Source: Petrosia ficiformis
Lineage: Eukaryota > Porifera > Demospongiae > Haplosclerida > Petrosiidae
Direction: 5' to 3'
Length of the DNA: 64,000 nucleotides
NCBI GenBank assembly: GCA_947044365.1
Contig: OX345649.1
Span: 4,836,905-4,900,904 of the forward strand
Below, piece after piece: positions 1 through 11,900 of the stretch. Numbering within the stretch: the stretch's first letter is position 1; each line of letters opens with the position of its first letter. Both the position numbers and the translations under genes were made by a program. Under the pieces are notes generated by a model. That model was not told the DNA's origin. It saw only the letters and a list, made by a program, of their open reading frames with translations, and ran no database searches.

Positions 1-3000
1 CAGACGCATAACTGGCTGCCTCTATTCCTACATGTCCATCAAAAACAGAGAAGATAGATTGGTCAACTCCAAAATCCTTGGTAATTAAGATTAGATAAAA
101 ATGAATATTAGCAAAGATTAATGTACTTTTATTTACTTATATATAACTATAATTATTTTCTAAAAACATGTATCTCATGTAATAACTCAATAACTAGATC
201 AATGTTTGATAAGCTCATATGGTGCACCATTGGCCCAAAGAGATTCTTATTTGGCACTGCACAGTTCTTTCTTTGAGCCAGTGATGCAGCTAATTATGAT
301 TATATTATCACTAACAGCATTAACTCTTTGTTAATTGGTTCAAGATGTATTCCCAATGGTGGACACAATAAACATTTTTGAGCCAATTTGGCCGATACTT
401 CAAACACATCAAAACCGCTGAACTGACAAAGAGTGGTCATCGGTAGCTTGTAATGTGTAGGTGTACCTTTTCATATTAAATTTGGATTAAATTTTAAATT
501 GGGATAAGTAACAACAAAGAGTACAGCTGCTACACACGGTAGTATTGTTTACAACTCCGAAAGCCCCAATTCACTAGTGTTTGTCACAAACCAGTTCACT
601 CTACCACTACAAGTTTACACAAGATGTGTTAACTAAACAAACTGATTGGTACAGTAGAATTGTTTATTGAGCCTTATTAAGGTGGTATAATTATTAATAA
701 TAAAATTTTTATTAGAGTTGGACATTGTTAATATAATTATTCCTTTAATGCATCATTATGTCCTTGATATGAGGTAGTAATAACTTCAAATATAGAGCAA
801 CTGAATGTTGCATGATCCTCCCATAATTGTCATAGTCATGTTAAATTTTAGGCGGGATATTTCATAAGGAAACAGTTGTCAGCTACTCAGCTTTATAGCT
901 TTTAAAGTATACATATTCAAAGTTTCAACTTGGAAAGAGGAGTCATTAAGACAGCCAGTGATGTAAAACGCATGTTTCGTTAGATGCAGGAAGACTGAAA
1001 GAAGCCACACCTAGCAGATTTTTGATAGTTTCTAGTATGGTGGAGAAAATATTAGTGAGTGCTTATTTTTGCCACTTCGAAGGAGCGTATACATGCCAAG
1101 TATGGAAGTCCAGGAGTGTCCAGTTCTTGAGGTACATACACAGACCATTTACAGAAACCCTCCCGAAGGGGAAAGGCCACTATAAATTCTATAAGTATTG
1201 TTTCTCCTCTTAATACATAGGCTCAACAGCATGTATGAAAGCTACATTGCGTAACATACACGTGTTATACTGCATTAACATTTTGTTTGCAATATTGAGA
1301 TATTCCAAGTGGCAATGCGATTAACTGTGACAACTTGAAAAACACTATGTATATTACTATATACAAGCAGCATCATTCCAAATTAGATACAGTAATTTCA
1401 ACAACAGTCGTTCTTTCCCGATCTTCACTGAGATTCATGTTCTTGAAAAATCATCAGGATAGGAAGATGCTCATACTAAGGTTGTACCTATACTGGTATA
1501 GGTACTGGTATAGGTACTATGTGCTATATTCTGGGAGGTATCTGGTATATGTACTGGTATAGGTACTGGTATAAGTACTGGTATAGGTACTGGTATAAGG
1601 TACTGGTATAGGTACTGGTATAGGAGTACTATACTCAATATTCTGGGAGGTATCTGGTATACATAGAATAGTTGGCAGATGCTTATGTGTTTTACTTTTA
1701 TATACTTTGTTTTGTCCTCCTTTAGAATATTCTCTTTGCAAAAAGTAAAAACTATTTTACTTTCGTCAGCAACATTGAAGCCATATCGTGAACATGTGAT
1801 GTTATTTATAATCAATTAATTAATTTATTTTTGTGGGTGTGGTGGTAATGGTATCGGCTAGAAGTGATATAGGTATAATCTTAGTCTATACTGAGTGTTA
1901 GCCCCAAGTTTACATGACTGGTCATAATTCATCAGGGGAGCTCAAAGTATAACAAACATGTTCTACTCCAGCTAAGGAAAATTGCATTTCCAGTGATCCT
2001 GAAAGTTCTTTGCTTGCTTCTTCATCTTGGGAACAGGTTTACCAACTTCAGTTTCACAATAATCATCTGAATCTTCTGAGTTGCGACCCCAGACATTAAG
2101 GAGAGTGTGTTCAGCCAGCCATAGCCACGTTAAAAACGTGTGTGAAACATATTAATATCTAATTACCCGTATGTGATTATACATAGCGAAGTATAATAAT
2201 TATTATTATTATTATCGAGGGACAAATGAGACGTCCAGCAACCTTCTCTTAACCTACTTAGGTGTCTCAGGAAAGTACTAAGGCGTCTGGGGATGCCCAG
2301 ACAGGGCCAAACATTGTCCATACCTTAAAATCATAAAGAGTGTTAACATCAACACATACAGAGTGTCTGTCCTCCATTTTTCTTCTTCCATTCTTTAGAG
2401 TACTTAAAGCAAACTCTGGTCTTCCACGACAACAGATAAGAGGTGGCAAGTCTTGTAGCCATTCCTGACAAACTTTATGAACCATTTGTACAATAGCAAG
2501 TGTTAACTGTTTACCATCCAGCGCTAGAAAAAGGGGAAGAGATATTAAATTCTATTACAATATATCGGGAACTAGTATCATCAAAATTGTATACAGTTTA
2601 TACTTCATACATGCTTCAAGCACTCTGAATTTTAGGGGGAAGGGGATCCAACCACCCTCTACTCTCCTCTGCATTAATCCTTGCTTATGTGACCATGTGA
2701 CAATGTTCATGAAAACCGACCATTGGAGGATGAAATGTTTATTAAAGGATTGTATTTAAATGGTTGTTATTCAGTTGTTTTGCACGGGAAAAGAATTTGA
2801 TATCAAAGAATATCAGTAGTTATATACCAAATTACAGTGGCTTCTTGCTAGTGCCGTTTTAGTTTATCACAAGTCTACTGTAATAACTTACTAAAACAAA
2901 AAAAATCCAATAATGGTATGTTTAGTTAATTAACTAAAACTAAAACCTTTTTAGTAAGCCTAATATTATTATTTTAGCTAATTAACAATAACTATAACGA

Positions 3001-4404
3001 TAATTTTGAAAAAAAAACCATCATACTATAACTGTAACTACAAAGGGTCATTATTGTCATACTACATGTAAAACAACAATACATGTAGTTGTCACACAAA
3101 ATGACAGAAAAATGAGTACTAATATGGAAGCATTTGATCAAACATTGCTTCATGTGTCCCTGGTATTCTTATAACAGATAAATATATTTAGAAAAAGGAG
3201 GGCATTAATCCTTCATGATTGTAATGGATTTGTATTACAAGTTATTCATTTCAAATTTAAACTAGGGCTGCAACAGATATCTGTTCAACTACACTGTATC
3301 TGAACATGTTCTCTTGTATCAAATATCAGTTTAATGTTTGCACACGTGCAGAAACAACACGCAAAAAGATAATATGGTCAGCACGTTTTTACTCCTTCCC
3401 AGTTTCCCATCCTTCCACCTCACCCCATGAAATCCTGATTTCTTTTATTATCATTATTATAGTCAAGATTTCATTTAGAAAATTCGTTGGGAGGAGGCTA
3501 AATGTGAATTTGAAAGACTTTGGGGGCAGTGACATACAGCGTTATCAGCGTGTATATTGGCAAACAAATTCCAAGGGGGAACAAAACTCTAACAGGGTGG
3601 TGAATGCCCTAACCCCTCCCCACCCAACCCCCCCCCCCCCCCCCCCCAAAATGAAACACTGTTAATGTGTAACTCAAAGAAGGGAAATTTTCCCACTGAA
3701 CAAAAAGGTCATAAGATTATAATTTTTGCAGATTATGTAATTATATTAAAATTAATAATATAATTCAATATTAATTTGTCACACATATATAGGAGCAGCA
3801 GGAAAATTTAATTAACAGAAAAAATTTTTACAATCTACAATGTTGCAATTATTTGAGCTTGTGCTTCGGATCAAGTACAGAATAGTTACAAGATAACTTG
3901 ATTGGTATTTAGTTACACAATTGTGTTCATCGAATACCTAACTTGCTAAAATGAATAATATCAAATTACGACTAACATTTTAGGTGTGGCGGTTTTGTGT
4001 TGTCATCTCCTGTGGCTTCTTCGTCCTCTTTTGGTGTTATAGAATATAATTGAACAGCATCTTGAACTATACGGGATGTCACTGCACGCGTTATATTGTA
4101 ATTCAGCATTCCTGGACAGGAACTATAGAAAAATAAAGTCTTATGACTATAATTACAGGCTTCTATTAAACACTAATAGGTAAGTGTCTCTTCCTGTTAA
4201 TCCACCTCACCTTTTAAATAACAAAGACCTACAAATGTCCATGCATTCTGCTTCCACCTCTTCCTCATATATAATTGGCCAATTCGGTTGTACAGGTAGA
4301 CTTTCGTCTAAAGAAACAGGATAGGTATGTTTTGCAAGAAAATACTCGAGAAATCTCTTTGCATTTACTCTCCCAGCTTCAGGGAACTCCATCCTTCTTT
4401 GCAT
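1..4404 (-). CDS. PPM1F: PPM1E/F-type PP2C Ser/Thr phosphatase, 5' part, cut by window edge
   Basis: Four exons on the minus strand: 4404-4211, 4122-3977, 2523-2324 and 76-<1. All junctions are GT..AG and the phases chain (2, 1, 0). The first two exons encode an N-terminal region that I align to that of human PPM1F: a FLEYFL segment, a YEEEVEAE acidic stretch, then an ITRAVTSRIVQDAVQL helix. Exon 3 enters the phosphatase domain with KNGRRKMEDRH, a PP2C signature that reads NTRRKMEDRH in PPM1F. Exon 4 carries FSVFDGHVGIEAASYAS, holding the metal-binding Asp-Gly. PPM1E/F enzymes are Mn/Mg-dependent phosphatases that act on CaM kinases and PAK; that role is inferred from family. The usual DGHGG reads DGHVG here. 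The rest of the catalytic domain lies beyond the left edge. PPM1E versus PPM1F cannot be resolved. The 2.2-kb intron 77-2323 holds a family R1 repeat and a GGTACTGGTATA minisatellite; 2524-3976 holds a family R2 repeat. Confidence 0.85.
206..430 (+). repeat. Dispersed repeat family R1, copy 1 (PPM1F intron)
   Basis: About 220 bp beginning near TTGATAAGCTCATATGG and containing CACTAACAGCATTAACTC and a conserved ATTCCCAATGG. Clearly related copies lie at 20408-20600 and 42988-43185 (same orientation) and at 19620-19850 and about 10990-11225 (opposite). No coding capacity; a short non-autonomous element is the likely explanation. Confidence 0.75.
1488..1665. repeat. GGTACTGGTATA minisatellite
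   Basis: Degenerate tandem copies of a 12-bp unit GGTACTGGTATA, interrupted by two copies of ATATTCTGGGAGGTATCTGGTATA. It gives a low-complexity open frame on the minus strand (period-four peptide) that is not a gene. Confidence 0.8.
2840..3080. repeat. Dispersed repeat family R2 (TTAGTTAACTAAAAC-type)
   Basis: Interspersed repeat built round the palindrome TTAGTTAACTAA with flanking AAAACC(T)TTTTAGTAAG and a cap reading TATGACAATAATGACC. Other copies are at about 11410-11635, 14900-14960, 19130-19350, 22560-22790, 23740-23970, 29870-30025, 40740-40805 and 52895-53010. Strong internal inverted symmetry and no coding capacity suggest a foldback-type non-autonomous element. Confidence 0.7.
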
Positions 4405-4626
4405 AAAATTATTAACTTTATTAACTTAATTATTAATCACGTGGCGTAATTTTACTTAACTTATCACGTGATATGAAATAAGGTCATATGACATCCCTCT
4501 TTGCAGGATTAGTCTCTCTCTCTTGGAATATCATCACACTCCCAGAGGTAGAATATCATAATTTTAGGTAATACATATACATGTTATAATAAACTATTTC
4601 TTCACCTTCATACAGGTGCTCTAGCC
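4405..4626. promoter_or_regulatory. Shared divergent promoter region PPM1F / ATP6V0B, with ATP6V0B 5'UTR intron
   Basis: The 222 bp between the two start codons must drive both genes. A likely 5'UTR exon of ATP6V0B ends at 4547 (CCCAGAG|GTAGAA) and an intron runs to 4615 (CATACAG|GTGCTC), 11 bp before the ATG. The sequence TCACGTG occurs twice (4437-4443 and 4465-4471) and contains an E-box-like CACGTG, the type bound by bHLH-Zip factors of the MITF/TFEB family that control V-ATPase genes in vertebrates. Use of that factor here is inference. Confidence 0.5.
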
Positions 4627-5250
4627 ATGCTGTGCAACCTCCCTCACCAAATTGTGTATTACTCAACCCTGTTCATCATCATTGCTGTTGGATTGCAATT
4701 CAATCTATCTGGTTTAGGAACTAGAGTCGACTTTGGATGGTTCTTGACCTATCTGTCTCCTTTCATGTGGGGAGGACTTGGAGTAGGACTTTCTGTCTCT
4801 CTTTCAATTGTAGGGGCGGCATGGGGCATATTCCTTGTTGGAAGTTCTGTTTTGGGTGCAGGTATAATGGCCCCTCGTATCAAGACACGTAATCTCATTA
4901 GTATAATATTTTGTGAAGCTGTGGCTATTTACGGTATCATCATAGCCATTATTCTGGCAGGAAGACTAAAACCCGTAAACGATATATACACTGATGATGG
5001 AGAATACACACATAATGCTTTATTCACCGGTTATGCCATCTTTGCAGCAGGTTTAGCTGTTGGAATTACAAATATCGCTTGTGGAATCTCCGTTGGAGTA
5101 GTTGGAAGTGGAGCAGCATTAGCAGATGCTCAAAATGCATCGCTTTTTGTTAAAGTATTGATTATAGAGATCTTTGCTAGTGCTATTGGATTATTTGGAG
5201 TGATTGTTGGAATTGTGATAGGAACGAAAGCTAAGATTGACAGCTCATAA
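4627..5250 (+). CDS. ATP6V0B: V-type proton ATPase 21-kDa proteolipid subunit c''
   Basis: A single coding exon for 207 residues. Subunit c'' is part of the membrane V0 rotor that carries protons across lysosomal, endosomal and Golgi membranes. The protein has five hydrophobic segments and the family landmarks [35 protein letters not shown] and [11 protein letters not shown]. Glu97 in [11 protein letters not shown] matches the proton-carrying glutamate of c''. Length and the five-segment layout fit c'' (about 205 residues) rather than c (about 155 residues, four segments). The start follows a 3' splice site (CATACAG at 4609-4615), so the 5'UTR is interrupted by a small intron. It is divergent from PPM1F and convergent with UXT. 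Confidence is high. Confidence 0.96.
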   Translation: MLCNLPHQIVYYSTLFIIIAVGLQFNLSGLGTRVDFGWFLTYLSPFMWGGLGVGLSVSLSIVGAAWGIFLVGSSVLGAGIMAPRIKTRNLISIIFCEAVAIYGIIIAIILAGRLKPVNDIYTDDGEYTHNALFTGYAIFAAGLAVGITNIACGISVGVVGSGAALADAQNASLFVKVLIIEIFASAIGLFGVIVGIVIGTKAKIDSS

Positions 5251-5268
5251 TTATAGAACCTTAGAAAC

Positions 5269-5274
5269 AATAAA
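5269..5274 (+). terminator. Polyadenylation signal of ATP6V0B
   Basis: A canonical AATAAA lies 19 bp after the stop codon, followed by TG/T-rich sequence (TTTGTAATTTGTGTC), as expected for a short 3'UTR. Confidence 0.7.
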
Positions 5275-5572
5275 TGTATTAAACATTATTTGTAATTTGT
5301 GTCAATAGTGTTTCATTTGTGTGTGAACTAATTTTGTTGAATAGTTATACAAATATTGTACGTTTAAAACATTGTTGATAAATAAGTGGGAGGAGTTTTG
5401 ACTAACACTTCCCCACCCATTAATCACAAAAAATTGTGGGAGGAGTTTGATTATTACACTTCTCCACCTATCAATCAGAAATAGACGTGCAAAGTGAAAA
5501 AATAGAGTCCCTTTTTTCCACACATAATATACATGTAATTATTATACATGGTCTGTACTATTGAATTCAGAA
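5275..5572. other. Convergent intergenic spacer ATP6V0B / UXT
   Basis: It separates two tail-to-tail genes. It holds a diverged short tandem duplication at about 5386-5480 (GTGGGAGGAGTTTGA repeated after roughly 50 bp, each followed by ACTTC(C/T)CCACC). No coding potential was recognised. Confidence 0.6.
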
Positions 5573-6043
5573 TTACCACACAACTCTTCGAGGTTGTTCA
5601 GTCGCTCCAAAGTCTTCCGTGAACTGCAACTCTCTTAATCCTTCCAGCACTAATTTGATTCTTGCACTAATATCTGCTGCCTTATTACTAAGGTTTTGTG
5701 CTTTGTCGTTCAAATAATCGATTCTTTTATCAACGAATTGCAAAGCTTCATCGAGAGTGAACTCAACAAAGACATTCAATCCTACTGCTACAATTATATG
5801 AGATGCATCTGGTATTTTAGCTTGCATGTAAAAATTTGATCCAATATCAACCATTGTTTTCAAGTCCTTCTCAGGTAAATGAGTTTGTTTCATTTTATCA
5901 ATGGTATTCTTCAGTTGTAAATAATCAGTCACCTCAGAATATAACGACTCTCTGAAGTCCAGTACACCTCTGAGATCAGCTCGCAGTTTGTCGTTTAGAA
6001 ATTCCTCATATTTCCTTACTTTTTCCTTTAGGTCTGTCTGCAT
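5573..6043 (-). CDS. UXT: UXT, alpha-type prefoldin-like chaperone subunit
   Basis: A single-exon gene of 156 residues, almost the length of human UXT (157). UXT is an alpha-class prefoldin-like protein. It is known from the URI/R2TP prefoldin-like complex and as a nuclear cofactor for transcription. The sequence has the expected architecture: an N-terminal helix (KVRKYEEFLNDKLRADL), the central hairpin strand segment (GSNFYMQAKIPDASHIIVAVG, where UXT has [21 protein letters not shown]), the conserved FVEFTLDEAL, and a C-terminal helix ending LEGLRELQ. The start codon is the first ATG after an upstream region shared with the TGF-beta gene. It has no introns, unlike most neighbours. Confidence 0.95.
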   Translation of the reverse strand: MQTDLKEKVRKYEEFLNDKLRADLRGVLDFRESLYSEVTDYLQLKNTIDKMKQTHLPEKDLKTMVDIGSNFYMQAKIPDASHIIVAVGLNVFVEFTLDEALQFVDKRIDYLNDKAQNLSNKAADISARIKLVLEGLRELQFTEDFGATEQPRRVVW

Positions 6044-6225
6044 ATTTACTTTCCCATGATTGTCTATGCTTTCCCAAATATTCTATAAAGCCACAAAAGG
6101 TCTAGACGATTGTGGGCATATGACGTTTATCCTGTAGATTGATATAAAATGAACAGCGCCTCGCTGTCTGAACCAAGTTAATATAGTCAAAAAAGTTACA
6201 TAATCAATCATAAAAGCTAGAAAGA
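6044..6225. promoter_or_regulatory. Divergent promoter region UXT / TGF-beta ligand
   Basis: 182 bp separate the two start codons. On the plus strand TATAAAA lies at 6143-6149, about 80 bp before the TGF-beta ATG, a plausible TATA box. A TGACGTTT motif at 6121-6128 resembles a CRE/ATF half site. Function is inferred only from position. Confidence 0.5.
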
Positions 6226-7552
6226 ATGCATGTAATCTCAGTTTTAGCGGTACTAGTTTCTATTTCATTCGTCTATTCACAACAGTCATGCCCTCTGTCA
6301 GTAGCAGACGAGAAATTCTTAAAGGAGAGGAGACTGCAGAGCTTGCGAGCTAACATACTTGCTCAATTGGGCATGACACAGACAACTCCCCGAGCTAATA
6401 AGACGAGGACTATCCCTCAGGATGTAATGCAAACATTTCAAGTGTTAAGTCAAGCAAGATCTTCCATGGAGGAAGAAAGAGATAGGAAATGTCAATCTGA
6501 TGAATTTTTTGCTCAACCAATTACTACTATAACTGGAACTATGGAAGACAGTAAGAAAAAAAAAATTATAGTTATCTCTGTTATGGATCATCTCTGCAAA
6601 CCCAATGCATATAAATTTATAATATCGAAAACCTTTTTTAATCACAATTATTTTCATTACAGATATAGGTGCACGTTTACGACGATCACCCAATGAGCCT
6701 CATAAAGAAGATTTTGTTGATATAAATGCTAATGTTTTATCAATGTACAAGTTGAAATTTGACTTTCAGTTGGATGACGAACTAATCGAAATTACCAGAG
6801 CAGATCTCCTGTTGTTCCAACTTCCTGCATCAAAACACGATTTCGTCCTTGATAGAACACAATACGTAGAGATCAAAGCTGTTTTTGACACTCTTGGATT
6901 GAAGACTGTTGTTGCAGCTAAAAACATTGACATCAAAGATAGAGGATTCCAAGCTTTTGATATCACTCCAGCAGTAAAGCTGTGGATTGCAAGAGAAATT
7001 AGAGGTGAAGTAGTAATAGAAGTCTCAATAAGTTGTCTGAGCTCCTTTAACTGTGCTGAACCTAATGTATATGATGAACATCCAGCGGCTGTTGATTTTT
7101 TGGTTGACTCTGAATCGACTGAACATCTACCAAGATTAGTTTTAGTCTCTAAGAATCCAATAGAGGTTTCTAATCAGAGAAGATTTCGGCGTCAGGCAAC
7201 AGGGAATGGTGTATCCTTTTGTAATGGTAACCAATCAACATGTTGTTTAAAACCTTTGGTAATTGACTTTGAGGAAGATCTCGGTATTGACTTTGTATTC
7301 ATGCCAAAAAATTTTCCAGCCAACTATTGTGAAGGTGTGTGTCCACTTGCACCAGGTGGAGACCTGATGACACCTGAAATCTTCCAATTTCTTACCATGC
7401 TTAAAAGTAGTCCAGCGTCATCCATAGAGCCATGCTGTGCAGGTAACGAATACAAACCTTTAATAATTTTAATGGATGATCCCACTAGACCTGGCAATTT
7501 TATCATTGAAGAACTTCGACACACCACAGTGACATCGTGTCGTTGTGCATAG
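6226..7552 (+). CDS. TGF-beta superfamily ligand precursor (TGF-beta/activin-like, nine cysteines)
   Basis: Two exons, 6226-6550 and 6663-7552, with a 112-bp GT..AG intron (phase 1), encode 404 residues. Residues 1-18 are a hydrophobic signal peptide. A propeptide follows, with one visible N-glycosylation sequon in exon 1 (NKT). A furin-type site RFRR at 282-285 releases a 119-residue mature ligand. The mature part shows the cystine-knot pattern ending SCRCA. It has nine cysteines, including an early Cys six residues before the CC pair (CNGNQSTCC), the arrangement of TGF-beta, activin and myostatin rather than the seven-cysteine BMPs. PANYCEGVCPL and the PCC motif are present; the PCC cysteine normally forms the inter-chain disulfide, so a secreted dimer is expected. 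It lacks the Trp residues usual in WIxEPxGY (reads IDFVFMPKNF). Assignment to a named vertebrate ligand is not justified. Confidence 0.95.
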
Positions 7553-8967
7553 GTTTGAGCATTTAGTCACATGATTCTCACATGATACTGAAAAGTGGTT
7601 TTACTTATTTTGTTTATAAATTGGCAGGTTTAAATATATTTTTTTGTTTCAATCTAGATCTGTATAAATTATAATAATTACATATAATACTTATAATTAT
7701 AATTATAATTACTTATAAAATTGATGTATTTACTTCATGTAGAAATTTTATATTATTAATGATTACAGTATTCTATTTTCTATTGATGGATAAAATTATT
7801 ATTCTTGAAAGAAACCTTTTACAGTAACCATGGTTACATTTATACTTGAACAGTAAATCTCCTATTCAACTTGAATAGATTCAATGTAAAAGGATAGCAT
7901 GTATCCGATCTTCAAAATAAGACCATACTATTTTAATGACTAGTGATTGTTGCTAAAGGTTGGACAACTTATAATCAGCATTGTTCAGATAATTCGAATT
8001 ACACTACACAAGTCACTAATGTAGCTCAAATGATTCCATTCAGCAACACCTGTGAAAAGCAAAGCCTTATGTGTGAGCTGCATTCCATGAACTTAGTTTA
8101 GAATGAACACAAACATTCATTGCAGTTACATTGAAGGCATTATTGCAATGATTATCAACACTATATAAATCATAATTATATTTCAGGCATAGAATACCCA
8201 TGTCATTAAACATCACACCTCAATAATAATGGTTTCCTTCATAGAGATTCCACTTTATTTACAGCAGAACATCCTATTTGAAAAAATACACTCAACATTA
8301 AGAACACCTCCAGACATTCGTCTTTGTCCCAATACAATACATTAAATTACCTTTGTATAAATGATGTCTCCATTTAATGGACATGTACTTCTACCATCCA
8401 AAGGTGACACAGTTCATAACACCTGCTACCAAACCAAAATCCAATTAAAAGCATGTTAGGTGGTTAAAGTGTTGTGTAGTTTACTGCAACTTTTGAAATT
8501 TTGCAGTATAAATTTTAAAGAGATGATCCAATCATTTTAATGATGTGATTCCATAACGACGTACTAGTTCTTTATTAATTACGATTAAACTTGTTTTACA
8601 ATAAAATAATTTTTTATAAATAATAATAAAATTAATTAATATTTATAATAATGTATAATAATAATACTTACTATGAGGAACTACAAGAAAACTGAATTGA
8701 GTGATTATTATGTGATTCTATCATACATGAAAATTCTCTGAAACAACTTGAAAAAAAAATTACATTTTAGAATATTATTAATATTTAAATCCTTTTATAT
8801 TGAAATTAATTTGTAACACAAAAAAAACGGACTTTTAAAAAGCCTCTCCCTTGAGAAAAAACCAACTAATTAAGTATAATACAATTGAGATTTTCAAATG
8901 TGTGCATGGAAGTGGTTAAAAATGATTTGTGGAGTATTTGGTTCATAAGTGGGTGTATATTGTGTTA
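7553..8967. other. Intergenic region between TGF-beta ligand and DNTTIP1 3' end
   Basis: Very AT-rich sequence holding the 3'UTRs of two convergent genes. TTTATT at 8571-8576 is an AATAAA on the minus strand and could serve DNTTIP1. At about 8240-8450 there is an inverted, diverged copy of family R4, whose plus copy is at 49809-49981 (shared TTTGTCCCAATACAATACAT and TTAAGAACACCTCC-like blocks). No gene was recognised. Confidence 0.5.
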
Positions 8968-11900
8968 TTATTTGTCATCTGTTGAGCCACTTGTGTTGCT
9001 CTGTGCTAGGCTCTCTTGAGCAAAATATCCTTTAAAAAAAATTCAATTTTTAAAGTTATGAAATATAATTGTTAAATCACAAAAAATACAACTTTACTCA
9101 CTGCCTTTTCCGATCAACATGAAACAATTAGCAAAAATGTTTTTAAAGTTTACGATATTTAAGAGGAAAAGCCTTGTGGCAGTACACTGTATAATATGCC
9201 AATGAAGTGTCACTATACAGCACAGTAATTACCTTAGTTGTATTGTCAGTATAGTATTGTATTTACTGTCTCACTAATGACATATACACTGTTGAACTAT
9301 TGTAGTATAAAAATAATCTACTGAGTAATTACTGTACTGTATGGTGACTTTTTGTTGATATACCTTAACTTCAGGGTGTATAATCAACATCACTAATTTT
9401 GTAACACGTTGTTAATGAATTGCCGATAACGCTATTAATAATACATGTACAATATTAATAGATACCTGTATTGATTAATCTTGGAATGCTATACCATCTA
9501 TACAATTTAGATTTAATTTTACGCAGACAATTAGACTACATACAGCCTCATGACTGAATGAGTCATAAGTATACAAATCAACCAGATGTGATTTGAAATT
9601 AGAACGCCTCTGAGACTATCAATACACATATGGTCATTTCTGTTATTGTCTATTACAGGTACTATAATTATCCTAATTCAATAGCTTAATGGACAGCTAT
9701 ACATCAACTGCTTTTAATGTTTACACGACAACAACATAGGAATCCTACAGTGTTGTGTTACATAATTATATAGTGCATTATGCACATGTTATGAGAAGTC
9801 AGTTTAGTAGAAACATTAGCAATGTGCCTGATGTAATTATTACTGATTCTGGAAGCCATTTTGATCGCTAATGTAAAAGACTTAGTCATATCAACACATA
9901 TTTCATTGTTTAATTAACATCAGGCTTGTTGTAATTTAATTAAAGGTCATTCAAGTTCACCATGACCTCAACAAAATGTTCATAACTTTAGTTTGGAATG
10001 TCCAACAATCTTTTTACCTCCACCATTTTCATATAATAGTCCTTCCCGTTCTTTTTTGTTTATGTCAAATTTCAATCCATTGCTTCATCATTGAGTTACA
10101 GTATAATCATGTATTATCCTTATGACATTAAACTATACATTGTTTTACATGTAAAGTCATTACATCATAGTTTTGAGGACATCGTGAATGTGAACAGACT
10201 ATAGCAAACATTAGCTGTACTCTAATTGTAATAGCAAGTTTGCAGTTGTCATTGTAATGATAATTGTGAAGTTATCATCCATTGTAATTAGTATCTATCG
10301 CTCTCTAAACTAGCTAGGAGATGTCTTGGAGTTCCAGCTACATCATCTCCGATATAAAGTGTTTATAGGTATGGAGGCAGTACAGTGAAGCCAAAAAGAA
10401 CTAAAAACTTTGAAGAATTTTGTTTTTAAAAATCAACTTAAGTGAATTTTAGTGATCCAATTAAATATCTAATTTTAATTCTAATCATTAGATGGACTTA
10501 GTAGATTAATTATAATTATAATCATTACATTATAAGTCATTAACTAATTGTAATTATAACCAGCCTAATATATAGAAATCAATTATAATTATAATCATTA
10601 CCTCATAAGATATCAATTCTAAGTCCAATCATTGATCAGAAATGCTAATTACCTCATGCGTGATTGAAATCAATACAAAATGCTCATACTAACATCAACA
10701 ATATGATGAAATAAATATACATACATGAATGAGGTGAATGCCAAGTAATAACCAATCAACATACTTTCTTGACAAGGTAATTCCATCAAAGTATAAATTG
10801 GTTTGTATCACATTACATACACATATGATTACATATCAAGTTAATATATGTAATTACATATAAATTCCAATCATTATAGGTCAAGCTGCATGCTAAAGCC
10901 TGCATGTTTATATTCAGGTGTTCTTTATTTTTGTTTTCAAACACACAAGGAAATATTTATGTAATTTTGTAAGATATTCACTTGGCTTCATTGCACAACA
11001 GATTGTGATAACATTTTGAAACATCGTCCAAATTGGCTGTCATTGGGAATACATTTCGAGTTAATACTGTAACAATGAAATTGTTGAGCCATGTTCTAAT
11101 ACACAAACATACACTTGTAAAACAATTACCACAGCCTTTAGCTTAAGCTATTTGATTGTGTCATCTGGGAAGTAAACTGTTCAACACCAAATAAGGAGCT
11201 CTTTGAGTCAATGACATGTCATAAGAACTTACCAACAATAGAGTTGGGGAATTATTCACTATAATAGTTGCAATTATTTGTTGCAATTAATGGTATTACC
11301 CCTTTATTTAAAATATTACTATCTTTATATGAAGTAATGCCCAGACTATTGCAATATCACAAATAGAATATTATTGTCAATTTACTGGTATAACATGAAC
11401 ATTAGTGTTGTAGTTTGACAATAATGACTGCTTTTAGTTATAGTTTAATTAACTAAAACAGTATTAGGTTTACTAAAAGGGTTTTAGTTTTAGTTAACTA
11501 ACTAAAAGTGCCCATTATTGGCCAATTTCCATTTTAGTTAGTTATTCAGTAGACCTGTAATTTAGTTATAGTTTAGTTAACTAAAATTCACAATGCCTTA
11601 CTAAAAAGGGTTTACTAAAACAACACTAATGTATATATTACATAAATTTCTTGAGGCCGTTTGTTAGGAGGAGAAACAATGCCAATGGAGTCTATAATTT
11701 CATTTTGTGTTCTATTTGTAATGATCTGAAGTAACTATTACCTCACATTAAGGATTTATAATCATATGCAAATCGTATGTTAGTTACTAAGTGCACCAGG
11801 TTAGGGTACATGATCAGGTAATGTCAATATCACCCAACCGTCATCATAAAACACTGCTATAAAAACGATCCAGTAAATAAACCATACATACATACCTTGT

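Noticed and set aside
3630..3650. Poly-C tract as a possible G-quadruplex or regulatory site
   Set aside because: An isolated homopolymer in an intron with no further runs nearby; its length may be a sequencing artefact.
3972..4404. A two-exon gene of its own ending at a TAG at 3972-3974
   Set aside because: The apparent stop is inside the intron donor (T|GTTAGT). Joining exon 2 to 2523 in phase gives a PPM1E/F N terminus instead.
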